From Rhizobium tumorigenes (GTDB lineage: Bacteria > Pseudomonadota > Alphaproteobacteria > Rhizobiales > Rhizobiaceae), in NCBI RefSeq assembly GCF_003240565.2, contig NZ_CP117255.1, positions 3,082,501 to 3,146,500 of the forward strand: a stretch of 64,000 bases of DNA, in the 5' to 3' direction. Below the pieces are notes generated by a model that searched no databases, was not told the origin of the DNA, and saw only the letters and a program-made list of their open reading frames with translations. This document shows positions 44,174 to 55,396 of this stretch, one piece after another (within the stretch, counting starts at the first letter, position 1; each line of letters begins with the position of its first letter). The translations under genes and the position numbers were made by a program.

Positions 44174-45781
44174 TCAATGGCCGCCGGCAGGCGCCCCGCC
44201 CGTCAGGTCGATCTTGCGCAGGATCAGCGCCAGCGGAATGACACCGAGTGAAATCACCATCAGCGTATGGAAGACGTCGATATAGGCGAGATAACTCGCC
44301 TGGTTCTGAACCTGCGCGCTGATCCAGGCCAGCGCCCGCGATTGCGCATCCACCATACTGGAGCCCCTGTCGACAAAATACTGGGTGACCGACTGCAGCG
44401 TGCTGATATAGCCGGGATCCGAGGGAACCACCCCCTCGATCAGCCGGCTCTGATGGAATTGCTCCCGATGCGCAAGCACGTTGGAGGCGATCGATACGCC
44501 GATGGAACCGCCGGTATTGCGGGCCGCATTGATGAGCGCAGACGCCTGGTCCGTCTGGTCTGGTCGCAATCCGTCGTATGAGGCCGATGTGATCGGGATA
44601 AAGATCAGCGGTAACCCAAGCCCGAGATACATCCGCGACCAGACGAAAAAACCGAAGTTGAGATCGGCATAGAGCCGCGTCATGTACCACATGGCGAAAG
44701 CGATGATGCCCCCGCCGATGGCGATCAGGTATCGCGGCTGGACCTTTGTCGCCAGACGGCCGCAGACGAACATCATGATCATTGTCACGACACCGCCGGG
44801 CGACAAGGCAAGTCCGGCCCACGTGGCCGTATAGCCGAAGTTCTCCTGCAGCACCTGCGGGATGAACTGTGTCGTGGCAATCAGGATGGCGCCGGTCGCC
44901 AGCATGACGATGAAGCAGGAGCCGAATTGCCGGCTAACCAGTAGTCCGACGTCGATCACCGGATTACGCTTGGTCAACAGCCATGGGATGGCCGCCAGAA
45001 GCGCGATCGCACAGAGCGACGTGGTGACGACGATAAAGTTCGAATCGAACCAGTCTTCCGTCTGCCCACGGTCGAGCACCATTTCGAGGGCGCCGAGGAA
45101 GGTGGCCACCAGAAGGAAGCCGACAATATCGAAACGGATACCTTTCTTTCGCATCTCGGCCCGCTCCTTGCGAAGCTTTTCAGGCTCCTGCACCAGCATA
45201 TAGACCAAGGCAAAGGCCAGCACGCCGACGGGCCCGTTGATCAGGAAGCACCAGTGCCAGGAAAAATTATCCGACAGGTACCCACCCAGCGTCGGGCCGA
45301 CGACAGGGGCAACGACGACAGCCACGCCGAACAGTGCAAAGGCTTGCCCGCGCTTGGCCGGCGGAAAGGAATCCGCGAGGATAGACTGCGAAATCGGCAC
45401 CATGCCGCCGCCTGCAAAACCCTGGATCATGCGGAAGAGCAGCAGCGATTCGAGGTTCCATGCCAACCCGCACAGAATGGAGGAAATGGTGAAGACAGCG
45501 AGGCATGCGAGGTAGAAGCGCCGGCGTCCGTAGCGCTTGGCGATAAAGCTGCTGGCCACCAGCACGATGGCATTCGATACCAGATAGGTCGTCACCACCC
45601 AGGACGCTTGGTCGGAACTGACTGCGAGGCCGCCAGAGATGTAGCGTAGTGCCACATTGGCGATTGTCGTATCCAGCACTTCCATGAAGGTGGCGAGCGA
45701 CACCACCATCGCAATCAGCCAGGGATTAACGACCGGTGACGACTTCTCAGCCGCCCCGCCGGAAGTAGCAGCGGCGCTCAC
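44174..45781 (-). CDS. emrB: EmrB/QacA-type multidrug exporter (MFS, DHA2)
   Basis: A 535-aa inner-membrane proton-driven pump with 14 predicted spans. Motifs of the DHA2 group are EVLDTTIANVALRYISGGL near residue 35, WVVTTYLVSNAIVL, the loop RYGRRRFYLA, and GPTLGGYLSDNFSWHWCFLINGPVG (motif C). With EmrA it moves drugs, fatty acids or plant phenolics across both membranes with an outer-membrane channel coded elsewhere. It starts 2 bp behind emrA. No adjacent TetR/MarR regulator is present. Confidence 0.93.
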   Translation of the reverse strand: MSAAATSGGAAEKSSPVVNPWLIAMVVSLATFMEVLDTTIANVALRYISGGLAVSSDQASWVVTTYLVSNAIVLVASSFIAKRYGRRRFYLACLAVFTISSILCGLAWNLESLLLFRMIQGFAGGGMVPISQSILADSFPPAKRGQAFALFGVAVVVAPVVGPTLGGYLSDNFSWHWCFLINGPVGVLAFALVYMLVQEPEKLRKERAEMRKKGIRFDIVGFLLVATFLGALEMVLDRGQTEDWFDSNFIVVTTSLCAIALLAAIPWLLTKRNPVIDVGLLVSRQFGSCFIVMLATGAILIATTQFIPQVLQENFGYTATWAGLALSPGGVVTMIMMFVCGRLATKVQPRYLIAIGGGIIAFAMWYMTRLYADLNFGFFVWSRMYLGLGLPLIFIPITSASYDGLRPDQTDQASALINAARNTGGSIGVSIASNVLAHREQFHQSRLIEGVVPSDPGYISTLQSVTQYFVDRGSSMVDAQSRALAWISAQVQNQASYLAYIDVFHTLMVISLGVIPLALILRKIDLTGGAPAGGH

Positions 45782-45783
45782 CG

Positions 45784-46974
45784 TCAGCGCCTCGGCCGGA
45801 CGGTAACGATGGGAATGACCGACATCCCGGGCCCAATCGAAACATCGGCCGGCCAGCTGTCGACGAGGATCTTCACCGGTACGCGCTGGGTCACCTTGAC
45901 ATAGTTTCCGGTGGCGTTTTCAGCCGGCAGCAACGAGAAGGCCGTGCCCGAGCCGGGCTGCACGGAGGCAACCTTGCCTTTGAGCACGTGGTCCGGATAG
46001 GCATCGATCGTGACAGCCACCGGCTGGCCCGGACGCATGTCGGTAAGTTGCGTCTCCTTGAAATTGGCCGTGACCCAGATTTCGTCCGGCACAAACATCG
46101 CGACGGCCTGTGCCGCCTGGACATATTGGCCTTTTGAGCCGCTGAGACGGACGACGCGGCCGGGCTGGGCAGCCGAGATCGTCGTATATTTGAGGTTCTG
46201 CTCGGCCGTCTCGACCTGAGCCTCGGCCTGATGGAGGTCGGCGACGGCGCTGGCGCGCTGTGCCTCGGATGCGACCTTGTTCTTGACCGCAGAGGTGACG
46301 CTCGCCTGCGCCTGGGCAAGGTTGGCCTCGTTCTGGCGCAGGGTCGATGTTGCCTGCTGCTGTGTCTGCTGCGAGCCGGCGCCTGATTTCAGCAGCTGGT
46401 CCTGCCGGCTGGCCTCGTCCCTCGCAAACTGCAGGGCTGCCGCTGCCGAAGCCAGCTGAGCCTTCTGCTGGTCGATCGATGCCGCGCTGGCGGCAATCTG
46501 CGCATCGGCGCTTGCAATCGCGGCATTGGACACGTCGATCTGGCTTTTCGCCTGGTCGAGAGCAATCTGGTAGTCTCGCGGGTCGATCTTCAGGATGACA
46601 TCGCCGGCGTTGACGTGCTGGTTATCGGTGACCGGCACTTCTGAGACATAGCCCGAGACTTTGGCGGCAACAGAAAAGCTGCGCGCGTCTACAAAGGCGT
46701 CGTCCGTCGTCTCGTAGGGATGGACGTATATGAGCCAATAAACATAACTGCCGATGGCCAAGAGGATGATGGCGACGATCGCCAGCAGCACGATGAATGG
46801 ATGGCGGCGGAAGACGGAAGGCTTTTTCTCCTCACCGTCATGTCCTGTGTCTTCTGAAGCCTTCGTCTCGGCGCCGTCCTCGACTGCGTCTTCAGGCCTC
46901 GCGGCGCGGCTGGTCGGAGCGTGCGGGTTGTTGTCCAACGTGACATTCCTGAGATTGTGAAGAATGGGCTTCAA
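45784..46974 (-). CDS. emrA: EmrA/HlyD-type membrane fusion protein
   Basis: A 396-aa periplasmic adaptor. A charged cytoplasmic tail of ~55 residues is followed by one transmembrane helix (FIVLLAIVAIILLAIGSYVYWLIY). A barrel-sandwich lipoyl domain (YETTDDAFVDARSFSVAAKVSGYVSEVPV, typical EmrA) and a long Ala/Gln-rich coiled-coil hairpin at ~125-240 come next, then the beta barrel. The frame starts at ATG 46974; a TTG at 46938 (LDNNPHAP) has AGGA upstream and could be the real start. It is 47 bp behind the CPA2 antiporter gene on the same strand and forms a unit with emrB. Confidence 0.92.
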   Translation of the reverse strand: MKPILHNLRNVTLDNNPHAPTSRAARPEDAVEDGAETKASEDTGHDGEEKKPSVFRRHPFIVLLAIVAIILLAIGSYVYWLIYVHPYETTDDAFVDARSFSVAAKVSGYVSEVPVTDNQHVNAGDVILKIDPRDYQIALDQAKSQIDVSNAAIASADAQIAASAASIDQQKAQLASAAAALQFARDEASRQDQLLKSGAGSQQTQQQATSTLRQNEANLAQAQASVTSAVKNKVASEAQRASAVADLHQAEAQVETAEQNLKYTTISAAQPGRVVRLSGSKGQYVQAAQAVAMFVPDEIWVTANFKETQLTDMRPGQPVAVTIDAYPDHVLKGKVASVQPGSGTAFSLLPAENATGNYVKVTQRVPVKILVDSWPADVSIGPGMSVIPIVTVRPRR

Positions 46975-47021
46975 ACGTCGACGAAATCATTAGGTTCCCA
47001 ATCGAATCCAGGAGCCGGCCT

Positions 47022-49316
47022 TTACTCGGTTTCGAAAAACACGAAGGACCGGTCGGCAGCTTCCAGCAGGGTATCGGCAATTGCGCCGTAGGAGAGCCGC
47101 TCCCCTGCCCTGCGGCTGACACCGAGCACGATGAGGTTGTAATCGCCCTTGCGCGCATGCCGCAGGATAGACAGCTCGGGCGCTGCCCCCTCCTGGACGA
47201 TCTTGCGGACCTTGACCCCGTTGTAGAGAGCGATCTCGTCGATCTTCTTGAACGCGGCGACATGGGCGTTGCTGGCGTCGCTGACGCGCGGCAGCGAGCG
47301 GATCTGCTGCGGTTCGCGGATATAGAGCACCGAAATCTGGCACTCCGTCGCCTTGGCAATGACGAAGGCAAGCTCGGCGGCGCGCGTCGAACGTTCCGTG
47401 CCGCTGATCGGCACCAGGATGCGCAAATTCTTGTCGACCGGCAGTTCGCCCCGCGAAGACACGATCGCCGTCGTTCCCCTGAAGGCAGACGTCATGACAG
47501 ACAGCTGTTCGTGGAAACCACCGGCAGGATCGACCGTCGGCTCGACGCCGATGAACAACAGGTCGTGGCCCTTCTCCGCACCCTCGCCGAGGATCTTGCG
47601 CAGGTTGGCGTCCTTGATTTTTGTGGTGATATGAATGTCTGTTGTTTCCGGCTGGTGCGGATCTGTGGTCGTTGCCACCGCGTCGTCGGCCGCAGCCTTG
47701 ACGCGCTCTGCACCCTCCTCGGCCCGGGCGACGGCTGCCTTCGGATCGCTATCGCCAGCGGCTTCCGGCTTTGCCGACGGCGCATCCTCGCCGATGATGT
47801 CGAGCACGGTCACGGGTGTCTTGCGCACCGCGGCGAAATGGCCGGCAATGCGCGCGGCCAGATGGCTGCTTGCGGAGACGTCGATCGCGAGCAGGATCCG
47901 TTCGAATTTTTGCAGGAAGCTGCGCTCCTCGAACTCTTCCTGCTTCAGCCGCTCTCGCTCCTCGTCGCGCATCGGCAGACGCGCCAGTGCCCAGCGCAGC
48001 GTCGGCGGCATTGCCATGGTCGTCACCACGGCCATGGCGACGATGACCGAGAACAGCCGCTCGTCGAGGACGCCGACGGAGAGACCGATAGTGGCGACGA
48101 TCACTTCCGTCGACCCGCGCGCGTTCATGCCGCAGCCGAGTGCCAGCGCTTCGGCATTCGAAAATTTGCCGATCTTGGCGCCGGCAAAGGCACCACCGAA
48201 CTTGCCGACGCTGGCAATGACGATCAGTCCGACGGCGAGCATCAGCGTCGAGGGATCGCCGAGCACGCTGAGGTCGGTATGCAGGCCGGTAAGCCCGAAA
48301 AACACAGGCATGAACAACGCCGTCGTCAGCGCTCGCAACTGCTCGTCGATCTGGCGCGTCAGGATCGGCGATTCGCCGACCAGGATACCGGCAACGAATG
48401 CGCCCAGCACCGTGTGGACCCCGATGGCATTGGTGATGATCGCCATGCCGCCCATGATGGCAATGATCGCACTCAGCACAGGCAGGTCGCTGCGGAACCG
48501 GTCGTTGGTGAAGCGGATGATCTCGAACACCAGTTTTCGGCCGATGGTAAAGCTGAAGGCCATGAAGGCCAGCGTGCCGATGACCGCCCTGGCAAGCGTC
48601 GGCAGGTCGACGGCGCCCTTTTCCGCCAGGCTGAAGGTCACGGCGATGATCACCCAGCCGACCGTATCGTCGATGATAGCCGAGGCGACGATCAGCTGGC
48701 CGATGTTGCGGCGCATGAAGTCCATCTCGCGAACGACGGAGGCGACGATCTTCACCGACGAGATCGACAGCGCAGTGCCGAGAAACAGCGACGTCACCAG
48801 CCGCTTGCTGGCATCCGGCAGGAACTCTACCGGGATAAGCTGCCCCAGCGCAAAACCGGCGGCAAACGGCACGGCGATACCGGTCAGCGACACGCCAAGG
48901 GCTGCCCGCCGCAGCCGCTTGGCGAGCCCGAGATCGGTTTCCATGCCGGCCAGCAGCAGCAGGAACAGGATGCCGAGCTGCGCCACGGCATCCGTCATGC
49001 TCTTCTGCTCGGGAGACATCGGAAAGATATGCGCCTGGGCACCCGGCCAGATCTGGCCGAGGATCGAAGGTCCGAGAATGATGCCGCCGATGATCTGCCC
49101 CATGATCGACGGCTGGCCGATCCTCACCATGGCCTCGCCGAGCAGGCGGCCGACGACCACCAGGATGACGATCTGGATCAGAAAAAGACTTTCCGACGCG
49201 CCCCCCTTGGCGCCTTCTTCAGCAAACGCGGTTGCCGGCGCCAGGAAAAAACAGGCCGCCGCCGCCATCTGCAGAATGCGATTTCGGGAAAGGTCGGATA
49301 ATCTGGGGAAACGCAT
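47022..49316 (-). CDS. CPA2-family cation/proton antiporter with signal peptide and C-terminal universal-stress domains
   Basis: A 764-aa inner-membrane protein. An apparent N-terminal signal sequence (MAAAACFFLAPATAFAEEG, to ~residue 33) is followed by a Na/H exchanger domain of about 12 spans (~40-440: GQPSIMGQIIGGIILGPSILG, then LFLLLLAGMETDL, then SAIIDDTVGWVI carrying the paired Asp of the ion site). A ~300-residue cytoplasmic tail has two universal-stress (USP-like) halves: FERILLAIDVSASSHLAARI at ~475 and LRILVPISGTERSTRAAELA at ~625, the second ending NLIVLGVSRRAGERLSYG. The USP part may bind nucleotide and gate transport. It lies directly upstream of emrA-emrB, possibly in one transcript. 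Confidence 0.9.
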   Translation of the reverse strand: MRFPRLSDLSRNRILQMAAAACFFLAPATAFAEEGAKGGASESLFLIQIVILVVVGRLLGEAMVRIGQPSIMGQIIGGIILGPSILGQIWPGAQAHIFPMSPEQKSMTDAVAQLGILFLLLLAGMETDLGLAKRLRRAALGVSLTGIAVPFAAGFALGQLIPVEFLPDASKRLVTSLFLGTALSISSVKIVASVVREMDFMRRNIGQLIVASAIIDDTVGWVIIAVTFSLAEKGAVDLPTLARAVIGTLAFMAFSFTIGRKLVFEIIRFTNDRFRSDLPVLSAIIAIMGGMAIITNAIGVHTVLGAFVAGILVGESPILTRQIDEQLRALTTALFMPVFFGLTGLHTDLSVLGDPSTLMLAVGLIVIASVGKFGGAFAGAKIGKFSNAEALALGCGMNARGSTEVIVATIGLSVGVLDERLFSVIVAMAVVTTMAMPPTLRWALARLPMRDEERERLKQEEFEERSFLQKFERILLAIDVSASSHLAARIAGHFAAVRKTPVTVLDIIGEDAPSAKPEAAGDSDPKAAVARAEEGAERVKAAADDAVATTTDPHQPETTDIHITTKIKDANLRKILGEGAEKGHDLLFIGVEPTVDPAGGFHEQLSVMTSAFRGTTAIVSSRGELPVDKNLRILVPISGTERSTRAAELAFVIAKATECQISVLYIREPQQIRSLPRVSDASNAHVAAFKKIDEIALYNGVKVRKIVQEGAAPELSILRHARKGDYNLIVLGVSRRAGERLSYGAIADTLLEAADRSFVFFETE

Positions 49317-49561
49317 CGATAGGTAAGCCTCGTTATGTCTGCCAGCAACGTCGGATGTAACGCGGCGTTCCCTCGCATTAGCCTTGCAGATGGGTCCTAT
49401 CCAGAAAAATCAACCCGGTAATCTTCCGCTGGCGTAGATGACTGCCGTCGCCGGCCCGCCGACCGGAACCGCTCATCAAAGCCTCAGCCGCGAGAGATAC
49501 CCTTGCATAGAGGCCGCCCGAAGCCTAAATCGGCGCTTGCACAGACAGGATCGGAGACCAG

Positions 49562-49837
49562 ATGAACCCTCTCGCAAAGCCGCAACGCGAAGGAAAATAT
49601 CGCGACAGGGATATCGACTGCCAGGAGGCTTTGGAAAAGGCGTTCATGGAGATTGCCGGCGTCCAGTCCAACACGGTCGTTGCCGCTGCAGGCGGCACCA
49701 TGTCTCCGGCATTGGCAGCCCTGGCGAAACGCGCCGAGGCCGTCGGCTGGTCGCTGGAGGAGGCCGAAGTCGCCATCAGCGAACTGGCGCAAAATCTGCT
49801 GGATGAAGACGCTGCCGGTGCCGGTGAAGACGAATAA
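49562..49837 (+). CDS. Hypothetical protein, 91 aa
   Basis: Soluble, acidic C-terminus (LLDEDAAGAGEDE), helical middle (LAALAKRAEAVGWSLEEAEVAISELAQNL), beginning MNPLAKPQREGKYRDRDIDCQEALEKAFMEIAG. GGAGACCAG directly before ATG 49562 supports it. No family recognised. It is divergent from the antiporter gene and converges on recX with 22 bp between stops. Confidence 0.65.
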   Translation: MNPLAKPQREGKYRDRDIDCQEALEKAFMEIAGVQSNTVVAAAGGTMSPALAALAKRAEAVGWSLEEAEVAISELAQNLLDEDAAGAGEDE

Positions 49838-49859
49838 GCAGATGCCAGAAGCGGCGCCG

Positions 49860-50456
49860 TCAGCCTGCCAGGATGGCGTCCGCTTCGTCGGCACTCATCT
49901 CGAAGACCGCATTGCCGATCGTGAAGCCGAACCCGTTGCGGGCGAACGCCGATAGCTCCTTGGCCCTGCGCTTGTCATCGACCTCCCCCCGCCGATACGG
50001 GCCGAAGGCGCGCTTCCGGGCAAACACCACCGCCGCGTAGAGATCGTCGGTATCCTTGAGTGCCGAAGCAGCGACGTCGGTATCAACACCCTTTGCCGAG
50101 AGCGTCTGTGCAATAAACCGCTTCGACTTGCCGTTGCGCACGGCGGCGTCCGTCTTCTGGCGGGCATAGGCGCCGTCATCCAGCGCCTTCTGCTCATAAG
50201 CCAGAGCGACTGCCGCAGCGGAAATCGCCCGCAGCTGGTCGCCTGTAATGTCTTCGAATTTCGCCTTGGCTTTTTTGACGATCGCTTCAGAAAGCTCTTT
50301 TTCCGTCATCATCCGTCGCTCGAGACGGGATAGCGTCGCATTGCGCGTCCAGGCCAACATCCGTGGCGTGGGGACGGAACCCTGGTCCTCTTCGGGGACT
50401 TCGGATGGACGCGCCCTGGCCTTCGGAAATTCGATCAGAATCGCCGCAGACCCCAT
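49860..50456 (-). CDS. recX: RecX-like regulatory protein
   Basis: 198 aa in the long form. The last ~150 residues are RecX three-helix repeats (ALAYEQKALDDGAYARQKTDAAVRNGKSKRFIAQTLSAKGVDTDVAASAL, AVVFARKRAFGPYRR), which bind the RecA filament and limit its activity. I keep ATG 50456 because PTPRMLAWTRNATLSRLERRMM upstream of the repeats also looks conserved among rhizobial RecX proteins; shorter starts at 50360 or 50315 are possible. No ribosome site precedes 50456, but it lies inside the end of the cold-shock gene (22-bp overlap), so translation is probably coupled. recA is not nearby. Confidence 0.85.
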   Translation of the reverse strand: MGSAAILIEFPKARARPSEVPEEDQGSVPTPRMLAWTRNATLSRLERRMMTEKELSEAIVKKAKAKFEDITGDQLRAISAAAVALAYEQKALDDGAYARQKTDAAVRNGKSKRFIAQTLSAKGVDTDVAASALKDTDDLYAAVVFARKRAFGPYRRGEVDDKRRAKELSAFARNGFGFTIGNAVFEMSADEADAILAG

Positions 50457-50761
50457 TCACGCTCGAATTCGGCGTCGGCATCGACTTCCTGGACAACAGG
50501 GTTCGGACTGCGTTTCTGCTGCACGGGAGCCTCGACCTTGGCAACAGGAGCAGGCGGCGCGATCATCACAAGGTTCTCGGCGAAGACCTTGCCGTTCTTG
50601 TCACCCAGTGTGTATTCCAGGGATGTGCCGGGTTCGAGCGGCGGCAACTTCGCTTCCTCGATTTTCCGCAAATGCAGGAAGACATCAGCGCTGCCATCGT
50701 CCGGCGTGATAAAACCATAGCCCTTGGTTACGTTGAACCATTTCACCTTGCCCGTGGCCAA
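50435..50761 (-). CDS. Cold-shock domain protein with C-terminal tail
   Basis: 108 aa. Residues 1-68 are a full cold-shock fold with both RNP motifs (KGYGFITPD and VFLHL), binding single-stranded RNA or DNA as a chaperone. An extra ~40-residue Pro/Glu-rich tail (APPAPVAKVEAPVQQKRSPNP...) ends EFEREWGLRRF and overlaps the recX start. The start codon is TTG (50761), with GGAAAG before it; the protein then begins MATGKVKWFNVTKGYGF as in the family. Standard CspA proteins are ~70 aa, so the tail is an addition seen in some rhizobial members. Confidence 0.9.
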   Translation of the reverse strand: MATGKVKWFNVTKGYGFITPDDGSADVFLHLRKIEEAKLPPLEPGTSLEYTLGDKNGKVFAENLVMIAPPAPVAKVEAPVQQKRSPNPVVQEVDADAEFEREWGLRRF

Positions 50762-50946
50762 ATCCGGCTTTCCTCATTCGCTGCAAATCATTTAACCCAT
50801 AGTGGCACTACGGCCGGCAAAATTCAACGCCATGACCGTTTGAAGCCCCGAGTAACCGCGATTATTGTTACTATCCGGCACAAGAAATACGTCGGTAGCG
50901 GATGCGCGGTCGCCGCTTCGTGACTGGTCCTTCGTCAGAGCTCAAC

Positions 50947-50952
50947 TATAAT
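50947..50952 (+). promoter_or_regulatory. Possible -10 box upstream of the molybdopterin oxidoreductase
   Basis: TATAAT at 50947-50952, without a good -35. Transcription would begin near 50959, next to the ATG of the 16-codon frame at 50962-51012. Confidence 0.3.
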
Positions 50953-51008
50953 GCTTCGGATATGGCGGAGATCGCCTTTGAAACCATCGACGAGGAAGAG
51001 GAAGCACC

Positions 51009-53309
<2,301 letters not shown>

Positions 53310-53472
53310 CTACACCGGCAAGGATTTCAATCCCCATTGGCCCGCAGCACGGGACAGTGGGATGGGAAGTCACAAAAAGTCCCCGCAAGGAGAATCGTTG
53401 GGAGAGCTTAAAACTGTGATCTGCAGTCCCTATATGCGGAGCGTCACAGTTCCGTGCCCCATAGGAGAAGCA

Positions 53473-54477
53473 ATGCCCGCTGCCTCGCGTTTCGCCAAAT
53501 TCGCTCTCATTGCCGTCGTTTCAGCGGCCAGCGTCTTTGCTACCATCGGTGATGCGGATGCCCGGCGCGCCGGCGGCGGCATGAGCTTCGGCAGCCGAGG
53601 CACCCGCACCTATACGGCACCTCCCGCCACCAGCACGGCCCCGACCACAGCCGCTCCGATCGAGCGCTCGATGACACCCCAGACCTCGCCGCAATTTCAG
53701 CCGCAGCCTGGCGTCAACGCACCCCGCACCGGCGGGATGTTCGGTGGCTTCGGCCGCTCGCTGCTCGGCGGCCTCGCCATCGGCGGCCTGCTCGGCATGT
53801 TCCTCGGCAACGGCTTTGGCGGTGCTGCCGGCTTCCTCGGCATGCTCCTGCAGATCGCCATCGTGGGCGGCCTGATCATGCTCGCTATGCGCTTCTTCGC
53901 CAACCGCCGGCAGGGTGCCGCCTCACCGTCGGCGAGCAACGCCTATGCCGGCCCGTCGCCGATGACGCCGTCCTTCCGCATTCCGACCTTGGGCGGCTCA
54001 TCTTCAGGCTACGGTTCCGGCAGCGCCGCGCCGAAGACCTCGGCCAAGCCAAGTGACGAAATCGGCCTGTCGCCAACCGACTACAGCCGCTTCGAGGCAC
54101 TGCTGACCAGAATCCAGACCGCCTACGGCGCCGAGGATTATAGTGCCATCCGCGCCCTGACGACGCCTGAAGCCATGTCTTACCTGGCCGAAGAGCTCGG
54201 CGAAAACGCCACCAATGGCGTCCGCAACACCGTATCGCAGGTGAAATTGCTGCAGGGCGACGTATCCGAAGCATGGCGCGAAAATGGTGTCGACTACGCG
54301 ACCCTCGCCATGCGCTATTCCAGCATCGATGCCATGGTCGACCGCAACAGCGGCAAGCTCGTCGACGGCGACGATCGCAACCCGAGCGAATCCACCGAAC
54401 TCTGGACCTTCACCCGCAAACCCGGCACGGAATGGATCCTCTCCGCCATCCAGGGAACCGAGCCTGCGAGGCACTAA
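53473..54477 (+). CDS. Tim44-domain membrane protein
   Basis: 334 aa from ATG 53473, chosen for AGGAGAAGCA in front and a signal peptide at residue 1 (FAKFALIAVVSAASVFATIGDADA). Then a Gly/Pro/Thr-rich stretch, a Gly-rich hydrophobic hairpin (LLGGLAIGGLLGMFLGNGFGGAAGFLGMLLQIAIVGGLIMLAMRFF, ~100-145) and a Tim44-like domain at ~205-330 (FEALLTRIQTAYGAEDYSAIRALTTPEAMSYL), which in mitochondria binds the import channel. Bacterial relatives of this layout have no settled role. It is a single gene 163 bp behind the oxidoreductase; a possible hairpin follows at 54493-54514. Confidence 0.88.
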   Translation: MPAASRFAKFALIAVVSAASVFATIGDADARRAGGGMSFGSRGTRTYTAPPATSTAPTTAAPIERSMTPQTSPQFQPQPGVNAPRTGGMFGGFGRSLLGGLAIGGLLGMFLGNGFGGAAGFLGMLLQIAIVGGLIMLAMRFFANRRQGAASPSASNAYAGPSPMTPSFRIPTLGGSSSGYGSGSAAPKTSAKPSDEIGLSPTDYSRFEALLTRIQTAYGAEDYSAIRALTTPEAMSYLAEELGENATNGVRNTVSQVKLLQGDVSEAWRENGVDYATLAMRYSSIDAMVDRNSGKLVDGDDRNPSESTELWTFTRKPGTEWILSAIQGTEPARH

Positions 54478-54492
54478 GGCGAACTGCGAGCG

Positions 54493-54514
54493 CGGCCGGG
54501 GATTAATCCGGCCG
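54493..54514 (+). terminator. Stem-loop behind the Tim44-domain gene
   Basis: CGGCCGG / CCGGCCG, a 7-bp stem with an 8-nt loop, 15 bp after the stop. Without a T run it is a weak terminator candidate. Confidence 0.45.
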
Positions 54515-54667
54515 TATGAGCATCGGCAGAAAATTGCGATAACGTGCCGTGGCCTGAGAGTGGCACACGCCAATCTTTTTAGTGAGCACATCTGCAAAAA
54601 ATTGGAAAATAATCAAAGCCATCGCAGATAGTCACTACAGATGGCGGAAATCCAAATCAGGGAAGAA

Positions 54668-54757
54668 TGGCGGAGAGGGTGGGATTTGAACCCACGGTGC
54701 CCTTGCAGGCACGCCGCATTTCGAGTGCGGTACATTCAACCACTCTGCCACCTCTCC
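54668..54757 (-). tRNA. tRNA-Ser, anticodon CGA (UCG codons)
   Basis: A 90-nt class II tRNA read from 54757 to 54668. The acceptor arm GGAGAGG pairs with CCTCTCC, followed by discriminator G and an encoded CCA. The D arm is GCAGAGTGGTTGAATG, and the anticodon loop reads CTCGAAA with anticodon CGA. The long serine-type variable arm is GTGCCTGCAAGGGCAC, and the T arm is GTGGGTTCAAATCCCAC. All stems pair as expected. A promoter candidate lies at 54791-54819. Confidence 0.98.
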
Positions 54758-54790
54758 GCGGAACCGGTTGACGCTGTGAAGCGCGCCGTC

Positions 54791-54819
54791 CTCATACCGA
54801 TAGAAAGTCCGGATGGCAA
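54791..54819 (-). promoter_or_regulatory. Promoter for tRNA-Ser
   Basis: On the minus strand TTGCCA and TATGAG are 17 bp apart; transcription would start about 25 nt before the tRNA. Good spacing and position. Confidence 0.6.
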
Positions 54820-54846
54820 GGGTGAAAGTCGAAGCTTTTCACCCTT
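54818..54846. repeat. Stem-loop between the divergent tRNA-Ser and rplU promoters
   Basis: AAGGGTGAAA (54818-54827) pairs with TTTCACCCTT (54837-54846), extendable by GGC/GCC, with an 8-9-nt loop. It sits between two back-to-back promoters and may be a binding site or insulate them. No protein can be named. Confidence 0.55.
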
Positions 54847-54851
54847 TTGCC

Positions 54852-54880
54852 TTGACACAATTTGACCCCTCGCGTATGTG
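54852..54880 (+). promoter_or_regulatory. Promoter for rplU-rpmA
   Basis: TTGACA-N17-TATGTG, a near-consensus sigma-70 promoter, 169 bp upstream of the rplU start. It implies a leader of about 160 nt, which may carry autogenous control. Confidence 0.7.
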
Positions 54881-55048
54881 CCCGATCCAATAGGTGCGGA
54901 GAAGTCCGCTCCCTTTGCGCTTCCGCGTTCCGCGCAAGCATCACCGGCAGGCCGGTTCGGGCACAAGGCCCGCCTCGCCTGCTCAATGTCGACTGATAAA
55001 AAGACGGCCCCCTCAGGGAGAGCCGGAACGAACATGAAAGGATAACCA

Positions 55049-55366
55049 ATGTTCGCAGTCATCAAGACCGGCGGTAAGCAGTACCGTGTGGCAGCAAACG
55101 ACGTGCTGACCATCGAGAAGCTCGACGTCATCGCCGGCGATATCGTAGAATTCAATGAAGTCCTGATGATCGGCGTCGGCGCCGACGCTTCCATCGGCGC
55201 TCCCTTTGTGGTCGGCGCAACCGTCAAGGCCGAGGTTGTCGAACACAACCGCGCCCGCAAGGTCATCGCATTCAAGAAGCGTCGTCGTCAGAATTCCAAG
55301 CGTTCGCGCGGTCATCGTCAGCACCACACGGTTGTCCGCATCACCGACATCGTCGCTGCCGTTTAA
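55049..55366 (+). CDS. rplU: 50S ribosomal protein L21
   Basis: 105-aa ribosomal protein. [25 protein letters not shown] and [24 protein letters not shown] are diagnostic. It binds 23S rRNA domain near L20. AAAGGATAACC precedes ATG 55049. It forms an operon with rpmA, which begins 30 bp later. Confidence 0.98.
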   Translation: MFAVIKTGGKQYRVAANDVLTIEKLDVIAGDIVEFNEVLMIGVGADASIGAPFVVGATVKAEVVEHNRARKVIAFKKRRRQNSKRSRGHRQHHTVVRITDIVAAV

Positions 55367-55396
55367 GATCACGGACAGATTTAAAGGAGAAATCCC

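Noticed and set aside
47157..49326. 714- and 563-codon plus-strand ORFs opposite the CPA2 antiporter
   Set aside because: Low-complexity His/Arg/Asp or Ser/Thr-rich translations; the minus-strand gene has clear membrane helices and USP motifs.
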